A stretch of DNA of 64,000 nucleotides from Lachnospiraceae bacterium (GTDB lineage Bacteria > Bacillota > Clostridia > Lachnospirales > Lachnospiraceae): positions 52,554 to 116,553 of the forward strand of contig JAJQCZ010000050.1 in NCBI GenBank assembly GCA_021202465.1, written 5' to 3'. Within the stretch, counting starts at the first letter, position 1. Each line of letters opens with the position of its first letter. A program made the translations under genes and the position numbers. This document shows positions 1 through 9,578 of the stretch, in pieces. The notes under the pieces are model-generated. The model was not told where the DNA came from. It saw nothing but the letters and a program-made list of their open reading frames with translations, and did not search any database.

Positions 1-82
1 GTCCTTCCGGCAAAAGAAAAGACCCCACAGACACTTCGTCCGCCGGGCCGCTCGCTGCACTCTGATCCTGTGCCGGATGAAA

Positions 83-181
83 TCACGCTTCCGTCTTCAT
101 CCCATTACGAACAGCCCTGCCGGTAAACCCTGCAAAGCAAAAGCTCGTAAAGGAAAAATACACGTACGCCTGACTCATCAT
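83..181 (-). CDS. Small ORF, 32 aa, unknown
   Basis: Short reading frame (begins MMSQAYVYF) that I do not recognise. It is supported mainly by its upstream signals: GGCAGGAGG lies just before the paired ATG codons, and a plausible sigma-A promoter (TTTACT, 17 bp, TATACT) sits at 254-282 with a roughly 70-nt leader able to form small hairpins. It could be a leader peptide for a gene beyond the window edge, or a remnant. No domain, signal peptide or homologue is evident to me. Confidence 0.3.
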   Translation of the reverse strand: MMSQAYVYFSFTSFCFAGFTGRAVRNGMKTEA

Positions 182-253
182 AAAATCCTCCTGCCCTTCA
201 GGGAAATCCATTCCCTTCGGGCGTCGGGGTATAAATTCCCCGAACTGCCTGTG

Positions 254-282
254 AGTATAACACAGAAATCCATGAAAGTAAA
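254..282 (-). promoter_or_regulatory. Promoter for the 32-aa ORF
   Basis: Minus-strand -35 TTTACT (277-282) and -10 TATACT (254-259) separated by 17 bp, about 70 bp upstream of the ORF at 83-181. Confidence 0.4.
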
Positions 283-326
283 GCATTAATTTTATGAAAA
301 AACCTCATAAGTGCAGAAAAATTTAC

Positions 327-348
327 GGGGTCAGATACCTCTGACCCC
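327..348 (-). terminator. Terminator after folC
   Basis: A 9-bp perfect stem (GGGGTCAGA with TCTGACCCC) and a 4-nt loop start 6 bp after the folC stop. On the minus strand the stem is followed by GTAAATTTTT, which fits an intrinsic terminator for the RACo-DUF3786-folC transcript. Confidence 0.7.
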
Positions 349-353
349 CATCT

Positions 354-1637
354 TCATTCATTCAGACATTTTTTCATCTCTCTGGTCATGTCTCCCACCA
401 TATACAGAGAGCCCAGAGCACAGACCACTCCGTCCGCCCCGGCATAAGCGAGCGCCGTCCGGCATCCCTCGCCGATAGAGGCCGCCGCTGTCACGGGGAG
501 TTCTCCCATGCTCCGCAGCCGCTCTGCCAGCTCTTCCGCCGGCATGGCGCGCCCCGGATTGTCCGGCGTCACGGTAATGAACCGACCCGCCAGAGGACAA
601 AGAGTCGACAGGATCGTATCCACATCCTTGTCCGCCATCACACCGACCAGGAAAATGATCTTATGGTTCCCGAAATAGGTGCGCAGACTCTCCGCCGTGG
701 CACGGATCCCGGGCGGATTGTGAGAGCCGTCCACGATCACCGCCGGATGCTCCGACAGCAGCTCCAGCCGTCCGGTCCAGCGCGTAGCCGCCAGGCCTTC
801 GCGCATATCCTCCTCCGTGATCTTCCAGCCCTTTTCCCGCAGGACATCCAGCGCTGTCAGCGCTACCGCCGCATTGTCCAGCTGGTAGAGCCCCAGCAGA
901 GGAATGCGAAGTCCTTGCAGCGTCCCGTAATCAAAGGTCTGTCCCGTCAGTTCCCGGCAGACCGGGCGCAGCGAATCGTAATCCGGCCGGTGCAGCCGCG
1001 CCTTTTTCTCACGGCAGACCGTCCCGATCACGGCATCCGCCTCCGGGTTTTTCCCATAAGAGACGACGTCGCCGCCCTCTTTGATGATCCCCGCCTTGGC
1101 AGAAGCAATCTCCGCCAGCGTATTTCCCAGCACCGCGGTATGATCGAGACCGATGGAGGTAATGACCGCCACCTCCGGCACGGAGATCACATTGGTGGAG
1201 TCCAGCTCGCCGCCCAGCCCCACCTCCAGCACAACGATCTCACAGGCATGCCTTCTGAAATACTCCATGGCCAGGGCTGTGATCAGCTCAAATTCCGTGG
1301 GCGCGTCCTCCATGGACTCCGCCAGCGGACGAATCATTTCCGTGAGCTCCGCCAGCTCCTCATCTCCAATACTCTCCCCGTTCACCTGCATCCGCTCATT
1401 GAAACGATGAATAAAGGGCGAGGTATAGAGGCCGACCCGGTAACCCGCCTGCTCCAGAACGGAAGCGGTCATCGCCGCCGTGGAGCCCTTTCCATTTGTC
1501 CCTGCAATATGGACAAATTTCAGCTCCTGTTCCGGATTCCCCAGCTTCGCCAGGAGCTCCCGGGTGCGATCCAGCCCCGGCTTGACGCCCAGCCAGTTCA
1601 CTTTATGAATATAGGAAAGCGCTTCCTCGTATGTCAT
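354..1637 (-). CDS. folC: Bifunctional folylpolyglutamate synthase / dihydrofolate synthase
   Basis: 427 aa, normal length for FolC. This Mur-ligase-family enzyme adds glutamate to folates using ATP and makes dihydrofolate from dihydropteroate. The P-loop GTNGKGSTAAM lies near residues 46-56. The central ATPase region includes EVGLGGELDSTN, and DGSHNPPG opens the C-terminal ligase domain. The start overlaps the stop of the DUF3786 gene by 4 bp (ATGA), so the two are translationally coupled. It is the last gene of the RACo transcript. Since tetrahydrofolate carries the methyl group in the Wood-Ljungdahl pathway, placement beside acs genes makes sense, although that link is inference. Confidence 0.95.
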   Translation of the reverse strand: MTYEEALSYIHKVNWLGVKPGLDRTRELLAKLGNPEQELKFVHIAGTNGKGSTAAMTASVLEQAGYRVGLYTSPFIHRFNERMQVNGESIGDEELAELTEMIRPLAESMEDAPTEFELITALAMEYFRRHACEIVVLEVGLGGELDSTNVISVPEVAVITSIGLDHTAVLGNTLAEIASAKAGIIKEGGDVVSYGKNPEADAVIGTVCREKKARLHRPDYDSLRPVCRELTGQTFDYGTLQGLRIPLLGLYQLDNAAVALTALDVLREKGWKITEEDMREGLAATRWTGRLELLSEHPAVIVDGSHNPPGIRATAESLRTYFGNHKIIFLVGVMADKDVDTILSTLCPLAGRFITVTPDNPGRAMPAEELAERLRSMGELPVTAAASIGEGCRTALAYAGADGVVCALGSLYMVGDMTREMKKCLNE

Positions 1638-2308
1638 CGTCCCGCCTCCGTCTGTTTTTTATTTCCGGACCTCTGCGTCGTCTTCTTCAGCGTCGTAATC
1701 GCGATCTCCGCCATCACCACCAGATCCTCCGCGGAGAAAGAGAGGGGAATATTATCCGAGAAAAGGATCTGCGCAGAGGGCTGAAATTCATCATCTGCTC
1801 CCCAGAGGATAAACTGCAGGGTAAATCCCGGCATCAATTCAAAGCGGTAGCCCTCGTCTCCCGTCGATACCCGCTCGCCGCCCAGCGCCCGCATGGCCTC
1901 CGCAAAGACCGGCAGCTTATACCCGAAGCCGAAGGCCAGCCGCGACAGGCAGCGCCCGGAGAACTGCACATGATACACCTCTCCCCAGGGCGATTCGCGG
2001 AAGGTCAGATATTTCCCGCCCGCCGGGAAATATGTCCCCTCGATAAGGTAACGGATCACCAGAATCTTCGCCGACATCAGCTCCCGCAGTGCGGCAAAGC
2101 CTGTCTCCTCCGTACGCACCGTAAAATCCGGGAAATGTACCTGATAGGTCACGCCCAGCAAAACGACCGTGAATTCCTCCGCCGCTTCATCATAGGGAAT
2201 CCGGCAGCGCGCCGCCGCGGCCACCGGATCGATATCCCGGAACTGTTCCAGATAGTGCTCCCAGGGCACCTCTTCTTTATTATTCTTGATCTGACTCTTA
2301 TCAATCAT
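1634..2308 (-). CDS. DUF3786 domain protein
   Basis: 224 aa soluble protein that I assign to the DUF3786 family, which has no established function. From memory the family tends to occur in anaerobes with corrinoid or methyl-transfer genes. No catalytic motif stands out; the C-terminal part is rich in beta-type segments (for example GFTLQFILWGADDEFQPSAQILFSD). An AGAAGGA site precedes the ATG. It lies between RACo and folC and overlaps folC by 4 bp, so a role in corrinoid or folate-linked C1 metabolism is plausible by context only. Confidence 0.75.
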   Translation of the reverse strand: MIDKSQIKNNKEEVPWEHYLEQFRDIDPVAAAARCRIPYDEAAEEFTVVLLGVTYQVHFPDFTVRTEETGFAALRELMSAKILVIRYLIEGTYFPAGGKYLTFRESPWGEVYHVQFSGRCLSRLAFGFGYKLPVFAEAMRALGGERVSTGDEGYRFELMPGFTLQFILWGADDEFQPSAQILFSDNIPLSFSAEDLVVMAEIAITTLKKTTQRSGNKKQTEAGR

Positions 2309-2428
2309 ATTCCTTCTCCGTGTTCTATCCCTCGCTGAAAAGATCCGACAAACACTTTATCTTTCGGCCTTTCCACAGATTCTCCTCTGCATCGCAAGCG
2401 CCTTACTGTTACCGGTCGCTCACGGATC

Positions 2429-4366
2429 TTACTCCCCCAATTCCTCCATAACACTGGGGAACAGAGCGGCGTCCGTATGCGGCAGGAAGCAGGCCGCCAC
2501 GAACTCATCCATGTAGCCCGGATTGGTGCTCAGTTCCACATATGTCATATTGGAAGCGATCTCATGCACCTTCTTCTCCGCCGTGTCCGATAACAGGATC
2601 GTGTAAGCGCCCGACAGGGAGGAATTGCCGATGTAGTGGTATTTCTCCAGGTCCACATCAGGGAACATGCCGATCATCACCGCGTTCTTCATATTGATGC
2701 CGCTGCCAATGCCGCCCGCCACGTAAATATGCTCGATCATATCGATCTCGAAATCCAGCGAGGCCAGCAGGACATGGATGGCCGAGAAGATAGCTCCCTT
2801 GGCCCGGATGAAGTTATCGATATCCACCTCCGTGATCTCGATATCTTTCACAGAAGCTGCATCCTCGCGGAAGGCCAGCACGTAGCTTCCCATCCCGTGC
2901 TCATTGTGCCGCACCCGCGGCCCTTCACGGGTAAAAAGCCCCTTGGCATTGATGATACCGCAGCGGAACAGCTCACAGATCACATCAATGATCCCGGAGC
3001 CGCACAGGCCCACCGGCTTCTGCCCCTCCTCCCCGACGATGCGGAAGCTGGGCTCCATGGTCTCCTTATCAATCGTACAGGCCTCGATGGCTCCGTCCGT
3101 CGCCCGCATGCCGCAGCTGATATCGCCGCCCTCGAAAGCGGGACCCGCCGAGCAGGCACAGCTCATGAGGAAATCCCGGTTGCCGAAGACGATCTCGCCG
3201 TTGGTTCCCAGATCAATGAGCAAAGAAAACTCATCCTTATCCCAGATGCAGCTCGACAACGCTCCGGCTGTAATGTCGCCGCCCACATAGCTGCCCGTAT
3301 TGGGCGAAATCACCACCTTCGCCTCCGGCGCCGCGAAGAGACCCAGATCGTGCGCCTTCACCGCATGCGTATAAAAGAAGGTGGGAATATAGGGTTCCAT
3401 ACGCACCGGATCCGCGTACACGCCCAGAAGCAGATGGTTCATCGTCGTATTTCCGGCGATACACAGGCGGTATATCCAGGTCACGGGAATCTTCGCGCTC
3501 TTACACATCTCCGCGATCAGCGGGTTCAGTGTCTCCTCCACGATGGCCTTCTGCAGCCGCTTCCGTCCGCCGGCCCGTGTGGACTCGATGATGCGGTTGA
3601 TGACATCCGCGCCGTAGCGGATCTGACCGTTTCCAGCCGAGGCCTTCGCCAGAATCTTCCCGGTCAGAAGATCTGTCAGAACCGCCGAGACCGTCGTGGT
3701 GCCGATGTCGATGGCCAGCCCGGCCGCCACTGCCTCGCGGTCCGCCGGGAGCACATTCATCACCTGAAGACCCGCGCCCTCCTGCGTCACCACCGCCTTC
3801 ACCTGAAAGTCACTGTCCCGCAGCACCCGAGAGAGAGGCTGCAGCACCTGGAAGGTGATCGAAATGTCCTCGCACCCGGTCTCATTTCGCAGCGCCCAGA
3901 GCAGCCGCTCATTATCCGGCATCGTATCATCGAGTGTCGGCGCCTCCATCGTCAGCGGAATCACGCGAAATGTATTTTCAAAAGCAATGCCCGCGCCCCG
4001 CAGTTCCTCCATGGTCGCGTCGAAGATGGCCAGCTCCTCGCCGGAACTCAGATCCGCCACCTTCATACGGCTCTTGTACGCGGAAGCAATATCAGGCACC
4101 AACACCGTCACGTCGCCGGAGACCTTACTGACACAGGCCAGCCGCCACCCGGCGTCATACTCCTCCTGCGTGATGTGAAGCGTCTTCTCCGATGCCACCT
4201 GCCCGCGCACCAGCTTCACCCGGCATTTTCCGCAGGATGCGTTGCCGGAGCAGGGCGCGTCGATCGCCACATTGTGGCTGCGCGCCACCTCCAGGAGGTT
4301 CTCCCCCGGATTGGCCTCCGCACGCACCGGCTCCCCCGTCTCAAACTGAAAAATGATTTCTGCCAT
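2429..4366 (-). CDS. acsV: Reductive activator of the corrinoid/Fe-S protein (RACo)
   Basis: 645 aa. The N-terminal 90 residues are a [2Fe-2S] ferredoxin domain with CSGNASCGKCRVKL and a fourth Cys in WRLACVSK. A linker follows, then an ASKHA-type ATPase (DUF4445) with GLAIDIGTTTVSAVL and LIDLGTNGEIVFGN. RACo uses ATP hydrolysis to return adventitiously oxidised Co(II) of the corrinoid/Fe-S protein (AcsCD) to Co(I). Length and domain order match the acetogen family. AAAGGACAG precedes the ATG, and a consensus-like promoter lies 100 bp upstream. It is the first gene of a transcript continuing into the DUF3786 gene and folC. Confidence 0.93.
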   Translation of the reverse strand: MAEIIFQFETGEPVRAEANPGENLLEVARSHNVAIDAPCSGNASCGKCRVKLVRGQVASEKTLHITQEEYDAGWRLACVSKVSGDVTVLVPDIASAYKSRMKVADLSSGEELAIFDATMEELRGAGIAFENTFRVIPLTMEAPTLDDTMPDNERLLWALRNETGCEDISITFQVLQPLSRVLRDSDFQVKAVVTQEGAGLQVMNVLPADREAVAAGLAIDIGTTTVSAVLTDLLTGKILAKASAGNGQIRYGADVINRIIESTRAGGRKRLQKAIVEETLNPLIAEMCKSAKIPVTWIYRLCIAGNTTMNHLLLGVYADPVRMEPYIPTFFYTHAVKAHDLGLFAAPEAKVVISPNTGSYVGGDITAGALSSCIWDKDEFSLLIDLGTNGEIVFGNRDFLMSCACSAGPAFEGGDISCGMRATDGAIEACTIDKETMEPSFRIVGEEGQKPVGLCGSGIIDVICELFRCGIINAKGLFTREGPRVRHNEHGMGSYVLAFREDAASVKDIEITEVDIDNFIRAKGAIFSAIHVLLASLDFEIDMIEHIYVAGGIGSGINMKNAVMIGMFPDVDLEKYHYIGNSSLSGAYTILLSDTAEKKVHEIASNMTYVELSTNPGYMDEFVAACFLPHTDAALFPSVMEELGE

Positions 4367-4469
4367 ATAAGTCTGTCCTTTCTTCTCTGTAGTCCGGATC
4401 GAAAAAAGAATTCCCTCTGCTTCTATATCCTCAGATCATATGGGCGACAAGAAGGTTTTTGTCCCACGT

Positions 4470-4498
4470 ATCATAGCAAAATTCCAGGCCGAAAGCAA
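4470..4498 (-). promoter_or_regulatory. Promoter of RACo-DUF3786-folC
   Basis: Minus strand -35 TTGCTT (4493-4498), 17-bp spacer, -10 TATGAT (4470-4475). Transcription would start near 4463, giving a leader of about 95 nt before the RACo ATG. Confidence 0.6.
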
Positions 4499-4640
4499 TT
4501 TCTTTTGACCTGACGCCCTTCATTTTCCGCCGCAGCGATCTCAATTTCATACACTCTGTCCATGCCCCTCACAGACAGACAGTTCCTGTTCCGCCGGAAG
4601 CCCTTTTCCCGCCTCCACGAAATGGCAGACACTCCCGCTT

Positions 4641-6296
4641 CTATCCCGCATAGGGAAGCATCTCAAAATATTCATACTCGGAGACACCGTCGATATACAG
4701 CTCCCACACGTTCTCCTCATCGCCGTATTCATAGGAAATACTTCCGGTTTCCCCGGTGTCCTCCTCTGTAAAATACGCTGTCCCGGCATTGTCCGTGCCC
4801 GTGATGCGGATCCGGCTGCCCTCCGGGAGCACTGCAGCTTCCCCGTCTATCGTCACCGGCAGTTCCTTCACAAGCGTCAGGATGTGCCAGGCATAACCGT
4901 CCTGCAGAATCTCGAAGACCTCCTCCGTCTGTGCAAGCGTACCATCCTCTCCGATCTCATACTCCATAAGAGAATCATAATTTCCCAGAACACCCAGACG
5001 CATGACCAGCGTCATAGCCCCGGCGCTCACCGTCCCCCGCTCCAGACTGACGCTCTCCAGACTGCTCCGCAGAGTGATCGTCCCGTCTGTGATCTCATAA
5101 AGGAATGTCACATAATCATCCGACATATAGTCCGCATCGAGAAGCACAAAACTGCGCCCGTCCGCAAGCTGCAGCAGGCAGGCCTCTCCGAAGCTGCCGA
5201 ATTCTCCGACGGATACAGATTCCTCATCCAGGCACACGGAGATCGGGGACATCCCGTAATCTTCATCCACTTCCATCTTCACAGTGACGGTGCCGGACTC
5301 CGTTTTGATCTCTGTATTCTCTGAGAACTGCGCCGAACCCGTTCCCTGCAGGCCGACATAGTTGTCCTTCATATAGCCGCCCACTTCATCATAAGGGCAG
5401 GTCACACAGGCCGTGCCCATGGAATACGGTCCCAATTCATAGGGATTAAATATAAAAGTAATTCCTTCTGCATCCAGATACCAGACCGGTTCTGTCTCCC
5501 ACATGGAAGCGACGGTCTCCTCATATCCCTCAAACAGCTCGTCGCCGTATTCCCCGCCCAGTTTCTCCACGATATAAGCCTGCGCCGTTTCCTGAAAACC
5601 GTCGGCATCCTCCAGGATATCATTTAACGTCAGGATTTCTCCGCTCTCTGCACTGAAATTCACTGATGTATACCCGGAATCTCCGTGCACGCCTCCCACA
5701 TAACTATAAGACAGGATCGTCAGGCTCAGAACACTCTCATCTGCGCGCGTCACCTCAATCTCCCTGCGGGAATCATAATAATAGCTGTCGGGGTCTGTCT
5801 CCACTTCCCCGATGGACTCCGCGGCCTCCTCAGCCAGTTCCTCACAGCTCTCCCAGAAGGACGCTGTCTGCTCTTCATTCCAGAGATTCACCGCTTCACA
5901 GAGCAGATCGCAGCCCTCTCCCTGCACCTGGATGCTGTCGCACTCTGCCTGCATCAGCCACTGTTCTCCGTCCTCACTGTACCAGTTCCTGTACGTCGTC
6001 TCGCTGGTGACCTTCAGAGCTTCTTTCACATCATCCTCTGAGACAGGCGTCTCCGAATCTGCTCCCAAACTTTCCGGTTCGGCCGACTCCTCGCTGTCTG
6101 TTTCCGTCTGTACTGCGGCAGAGCTTTCCTCCCCCGACGTCCCTGTTCCGGAAGTCTCCTGTTCCGTCGTCTCCGTTTCGGAGGCTTCCGTTTCCTTTGC
6201 CGAAGCATTCCGGTCGGACGACGTACCGCAGGCAGTCAGTGCAAGACTCATAATCAATATAAAACATACGGTAAGCCTTCTTCTCTTTTTCTCCAT
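4641..6296 (-). CDS. Lipoprotein with DUF3298/DUF4163-type domain
   Basis: 551 aa exported lipoprotein. A basic N-terminus, a hydrophobic segment and the lipobox LTAC put the lipidated cysteine at residue 23. A low-complexity Ser/Thr/Glu linker (about 24-80) follows. The next part contains SYVGGVHGDSGYTSVNFS and a later beta-rich region, resembling the DUF4163-DUF3298 pair seen in RsiV and PdaC-like proteins. The C-terminal 80 residues look like a small beta domain. Function is unknown; a cell-envelope role is likely. It lies between acsB and RACo, but the acs terminator at 6388 separates it from the acs operon, so co-function with CODH/ACS is not implied. Confidence 0.7.
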   Translation of the reverse strand: MEKKRRRLTVCFILIMSLALTACGTSSDRNASAKETEASETETTEQETSGTGTSGEESSAAVQTETDSEESAEPESLGADSETPVSEDDVKEALKVTSETTYRNWYSEDGEQWLMQAECDSIQVQGEGCDLLCEAVNLWNEEQTASFWESCEELAEEAAESIGEVETDPDSYYYDSRREIEVTRADESVLSLTILSYSYVGGVHGDSGYTSVNFSAESGEILTLNDILEDADGFQETAQAYIVEKLGGEYGDELFEGYEETVASMWETEPVWYLDAEGITFIFNPYELGPYSMGTACVTCPYDEVGGYMKDNYVGLQGTGSAQFSENTEIKTESGTVTVKMEVDEDYGMSPISVCLDEESVSVGEFGSFGEACLLQLADGRSFVLLDADYMSDDYVTFLYEITDGTITLRSSLESVSLERGTVSAGAMTLVMRLGVLGNYDSLMEYEIGEDGTLAQTEEVFEILQDGYAWHILTLVKELPVTIDGEAAVLPEGSRIRITGTDNAGTAYFTEEDTGETGSISYEYGDEENVWELYIDGVSEYEYFEMLPYAG

Positions 6297-6387
6297 CCTG
6301 ATATTTCCCCCTTACTGTTTTTTCACCCATTTCACTGATCGAACCGTTCGGAAGTTCCGGGCAACTCAACGATGTCCCTAATAAAAT

Positions 6388-6420
6388 CCAGGGAGACAAG
6401 TTCACCTTTTGTCTCCCTGG
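6388..6420 (-). terminator. Terminator of the acsD-C-E-B operon
   Basis: A perfect 12-bp stem (6388-6399 with 6409-6420) and a 9-nt loop lie 60 bp past the acsB stop. On the minus strand ATTTTAT follows. Confidence 0.8.
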
Positions 6421-6479
6421 CGTTCTCATGGCGAGTTTATGTCCCGGGCAGATCATTTGCCCTCATTGACACGCATTTC

Positions 6480-8606
6480 CTACATCAGCGGCTCCATCTC
6501 CAGCGCGGGATGTCCCTTCTCGGTCAGGAACTCCAGCACTTCCTCCGTATCCGTGGCGATGGTCTCGTCGCAGATCATGTCGGAGAAGTTATCGATGCCG
6601 TACAGCTCCTTGGTCGTCTTGTTCAGGCGGTCCGCCACATCGTCCTTCAGCTCCTTGGGCATCCAGACGATTCTCTTGACGCCGCCCTCGGCGCTAATGA
6701 ACTTCTTGGAAGCGATGAAATGACGTCCGTGACCCATAAAGCCGGGAGTCTGCACGCCGCCGCCGGTCATGGAAGCCAGCTCGCCGAAGGTCATGCCCGT
6801 GGGGGTCATGCCGGCATACTCACGGTTGACGACCACCACGCCGTTGGAGGCAGGCTCGATGCCGCAGATGCACTCAAAGCAGCCGCAGGAGGTCATCGGA
6901 TCCTCGAGGATAGAGTACAGTGTCACGGAATTTACCGCACCCTGTGTCGCCTGCTCCACCACCTCGTTGACCTTGGTGTAGCGGCCCAGCCGCTCGTCCA
7001 GACATCCTTCCTTGGGGATGGGCTGGCAGGGACCGGTGGGAGTCAGCTCCTTGGTGGCCTTGGCATCCAGCCACGATACGGCGCCGCACAGGCCCAGCCG
7101 CTCCGGCGTGACCACACAGCAGTGAGACGGCGCGAAGGACTGGCAGAGGATGCAGGTGTAGAACTGATCGACGCTCTCGTCCGTCAGGGAAGCCAGACGG
7201 TCATCTCTCTTATTATACGTAGGCAGAGCCTTCTCGTTCAGAATCTCTTCCACCTTCTCCTTCTCGGTGTAGAAGGTGACCTCGCACTTATCCACAACAC
7301 TGTCGAACTCGTCCATGATCATGTTGTAAAGCACTTCGCCGAAATGGTGCAGAGTCAGACCCTTGGCCGCTGCCTCTTTGTTGATACGGATACGGATCAG
7401 GTTTCTCTGGCCGGTGTGCATCACACCCTCCATGTAGTTGAACCAGGTGTGGAACTTTCGCTCGATGACCGACTCAAAATCGGACTGCATTTTGGCCCCG
7501 GCGACTTTTACGTATGTAGCCAGAGGCAGTTCACCGCCCGCAGGAATGTCGGGGCCGACGACCGTAATCTTATGATCCTCGATGCTTCCGGCCTCCACAG
7601 ACTCCACCAGCTCGCAGGTGGGATTGGCATGGGAGCTGAACTCGGTGAGCATATCGCTGCGGCGGATGATCTCACCCTCGAAGGCTGCAGCAAAGGCCAC
7701 AGGAATCGGAAGCTCGGTGACCTTGATCTTAATGTTGCGCAGTTCCAGAGACTTCTTCACGGTCAGGCTGTGATCCGTCACGGATTCCAGAGCTCCGGGC
7801 ACCTGGTTCTCGCCCAGATCGATGTCCACCACCACGGGGAAACCCAGGGCAATGGCCCCGGCTCCGGCGGAGACCACCACATTATCAATCGCGCCGAAGG
7901 TATTCACGAAAGCCGGGACACGGTCTTTTGTGTAAGCCAGCAGATCGCTCAGCTTGCCGGGTTCGATGGCGCCGAAGATCAGCGCCGCCCGGATAGCCAC
8001 AGTAACCACATGTGTGACAGCCGTCACTGCGTGACCCAGCGGCACCACACGGAACTCAAGTCCCATTTTCACGCCGCCCTCAAGACATTGATCAATGACA
8101 TCTCCCACCAGGAAGCTCATAATGCCCTTGCTCTGGTAGTCTTTCACCACATTCACCACATCGGCGGGGTCATCCGCCTTACCCAGGACCACCGCCACAC
8201 CGGGGATATCGCCGGTCACCAGCGGCACGCCCAGGGAACGGATAATGGGATCGGAGACGAAACCGATCCCGGCCTCGTTGGCATACGGATCGTCACTCTC
8301 CGCATACTTCAGCGCTTCCAGGATCTCCGCCCCCACTGCTGTGGCAAGACCCGCGTTCAGTGCCTGACCCAGATCCTCCTGATCCGTGATCAGGCTCTTC
8401 AGCACACCCACACAGGCAGGCAGATCGCCCAGCGTCTTCACCTTCACGCCCGTCGCCGAATAAATCGTGGGCAGAAAATACGCCGTATCCGGGAAGGCGA
8501 TTGCCTTATCCGCGCCGTATTTGGCGATGGCATCATTCACCGCGCCTTCTGTCAGACCGGCCACCGCATGGGAGCCGCCGTAGATTAAATCTGTCAATAC
8601 GCTCAT
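6480..8606 (-). CDS. acsB: Acetyl-CoA synthase, catalytic subunit (copy 1)
   Basis: 708 aa, full length for bacterial acetyl-CoA synthase, which joins CO from CODH, a methyl group from the corrinoid protein and CoA. The A-cluster ligands are all visible: CILCQSF, then SHCC and GLCGAVSW for the [4Fe-4S] cluster, and CGCFEC for the distal nickel Cys-Gly-Cys site. The ATG follows AGGAGG. It is the last gene of the acsD-acsC-acsE-acsB transcript, with three hairpins in the 132-bp gap from acsE and a terminator downstream. A second, divergent acsB lies at 12078-14210, so this genome carries two ACS isoforms within 6 kb. Confidence 0.97.
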   Translation of the reverse strand: MSVLTDLIYGGSHAVAGLTEGAVNDAIAKYGADKAIAFPDTAYFLPTIYSATGVKVKTLGDLPACVGVLKSLITDQEDLGQALNAGLATAVGAEILEALKYAESDDPYANEAGIGFVSDPIIRSLGVPLVTGDIPGVAVVLGKADDPADVVNVVKDYQSKGIMSFLVGDVIDQCLEGGVKMGLEFRVVPLGHAVTAVTHVVTVAIRAALIFGAIEPGKLSDLLAYTKDRVPAFVNTFGAIDNVVVSAGAGAIALGFPVVVDIDLGENQVPGALESVTDHSLTVKKSLELRNIKIKVTELPIPVAFAAAFEGEIIRRSDMLTEFSSHANPTCELVESVEAGSIEDHKITVVGPDIPAGGELPLATYVKVAGAKMQSDFESVIERKFHTWFNYMEGVMHTGQRNLIRIRINKEAAAKGLTLHHFGEVLYNMIMDEFDSVVDKCEVTFYTEKEKVEEILNEKALPTYNKRDDRLASLTDESVDQFYTCILCQSFAPSHCCVVTPERLGLCGAVSWLDAKATKELTPTGPCQPIPKEGCLDERLGRYTKVNEVVEQATQGAVNSVTLYSILEDPMTSCGCFECICGIEPASNGVVVVNREYAGMTPTGMTFGELASMTGGGVQTPGFMGHGRHFIASKKFISAEGGVKRIVWMPKELKDDVADRLNKTTKELYGIDNFSDMICDETIATDTEEVLEFLTEKGHPALEMEPLM

Positions 8607-8638
8607 CTTTTTTCCTCCTGCATTGATAGATCACGGGA

Positions 8639-8728
8639 GCGGGACAAATCCCGCCCCCGGTTGCCGTGAAATCCCCCGGCGGGGGATTTCTGATATTCGC
8701 AGAGAGCCCCCGGCATACGGAGGCTCTC
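8639..8728 (-). other. Three consecutive hairpins between acsE and acsB
   Basis: Three perfect inverted repeats fill the acsE-acsB gap: GAGAGCC arms at 8702-8708 and 8722-8728, a 10-bp stem GAAATCCCCC at 8668-8677 and 8681-8690 with a 3-nt loop, and GCGGGA arms at 8639-8644 and 8649-8654. None is followed by a U-tract, so mRNA processing or stabilisation is more likely than termination. That reading is inferred. Confidence 0.6.
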
Positions 8729-8738
8729 GGAAGTTCTC

Positions 8739-9524
8739 TTACAGTTCCAGATAGGAATCAGCGTACAGAGTATTGTTCTTCAGCACATCACAGGACTTGA
8801 TGGTCTCCATGAGGCGAAGATCGCAGGGGTTCACGATGGCAGAGGTCAGCCCCTGCATCATGGCCATTGCCACCATGGCAGAGTCCATGATGGGGCGGAT
8901 ATGCTTAGGCATACCATTGGAGTTATTGGACAGACCGCCGGTGGAGTTCAGACCCATCTCACTGAACATCTTGATGGCTTCCAGAACCTCCATCTGCTTG
9001 TCCTGCATTCCCTTAACCACCAGGAACAGCGGATCAAACCACAGATCCTCGGCTTCCATACCCAGCTCCATGCCTCTCTCCAGCATGTTCTGGCAGTGCA
9101 TCATACGCTCATCGTTGTCCGCCGCGATACCGTGAGCAGAGCACAGCGCAATAACGATGGCGTCGTTCGCCGCCGCCAGGTCGATGTTCTCGATACGGTC
9201 TCCCGCGTCCGCGGAGTTCACGATGGGCTTACCCTTGGAGCGGTTATAGACGGAGATACCGGCTTCAATGGCTTTCTTATTGGCCGTATCCAGGCACAGA
9301 GGTACATTGTCAAAATTGCCCTGCAGCAGTTCCACGGCCCACTTCATCAGTTCCTCGCCGTCCTTCTCTGCCGGTCCGATGTTCACGTCCAGGTAGGTTG
9401 CCCCCGCATCCAGCTGTTCCTTGGCACGCTTCAGAATCGGCTCGGGATTCCTGGTGGCCATCGCCTCACGGATGGAGGGGGAGATGCAGTGAATACGCTC
9501 ACCAATCGTAATAAATCTTGCCAT
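8739..9524 (-). CDS. acsE: Methyltetrahydrofolate:corrinoid/iron-sulfur protein methyltransferase
   Basis: 261 aa, the usual length. AcsE moves the methyl group of CH3-H4folate to Co(I) of AcsCD. The sequence is a dihydropteroate-synthase-like TIM barrel. Recognisable blocks are the N-terminal ITIGERIH, GATYLDVNIGP, PLCLDTANKKAIEAG, KPIVNSADAG and the glycine/asparagine-rich GLSNNSNGMPKHIRP. AAAGGAG precedes the ATG. It lies between acsC and acsB in one transcript. Confidence 0.97.
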   Translation of the reverse strand: MARFITIGERIHCISPSIREAMATRNPEPILKRAKEQLDAGATYLDVNIGPAEKDGEELMKWAVELLQGNFDNVPLCLDTANKKAIEAGISVYNRSKGKPIVNSADAGDRIENIDLAAANDAIVIALCSAHGIAADNDERMMHCQNMLERGMELGMEAEDLWFDPLFLVVKGMQDKQMEVLEAIKMFSEMGLNSTGGLSNNSNGMPKHIRPIMDSAMVAMAMMQGLTSAIVNPCDLRLMETIKSCDVLKNNTLYADSYLEL

Positions 9525-9578
9525 TTTTTTATCTCCTTTGGATGATTTATAATTCTGCGGATCACTCCGCGTTATCTG

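Noticed and set aside
6372..8588. 738-codon plus-strand frame opposite acsB
   Set aside because: Shadow of a G+C-rich conserved gene; no family resemblance, and the minus strand encodes complete ACS. The same holds for long plus frames at 663-1784, 2636-4513, 12063-13331 and 15144-17036.
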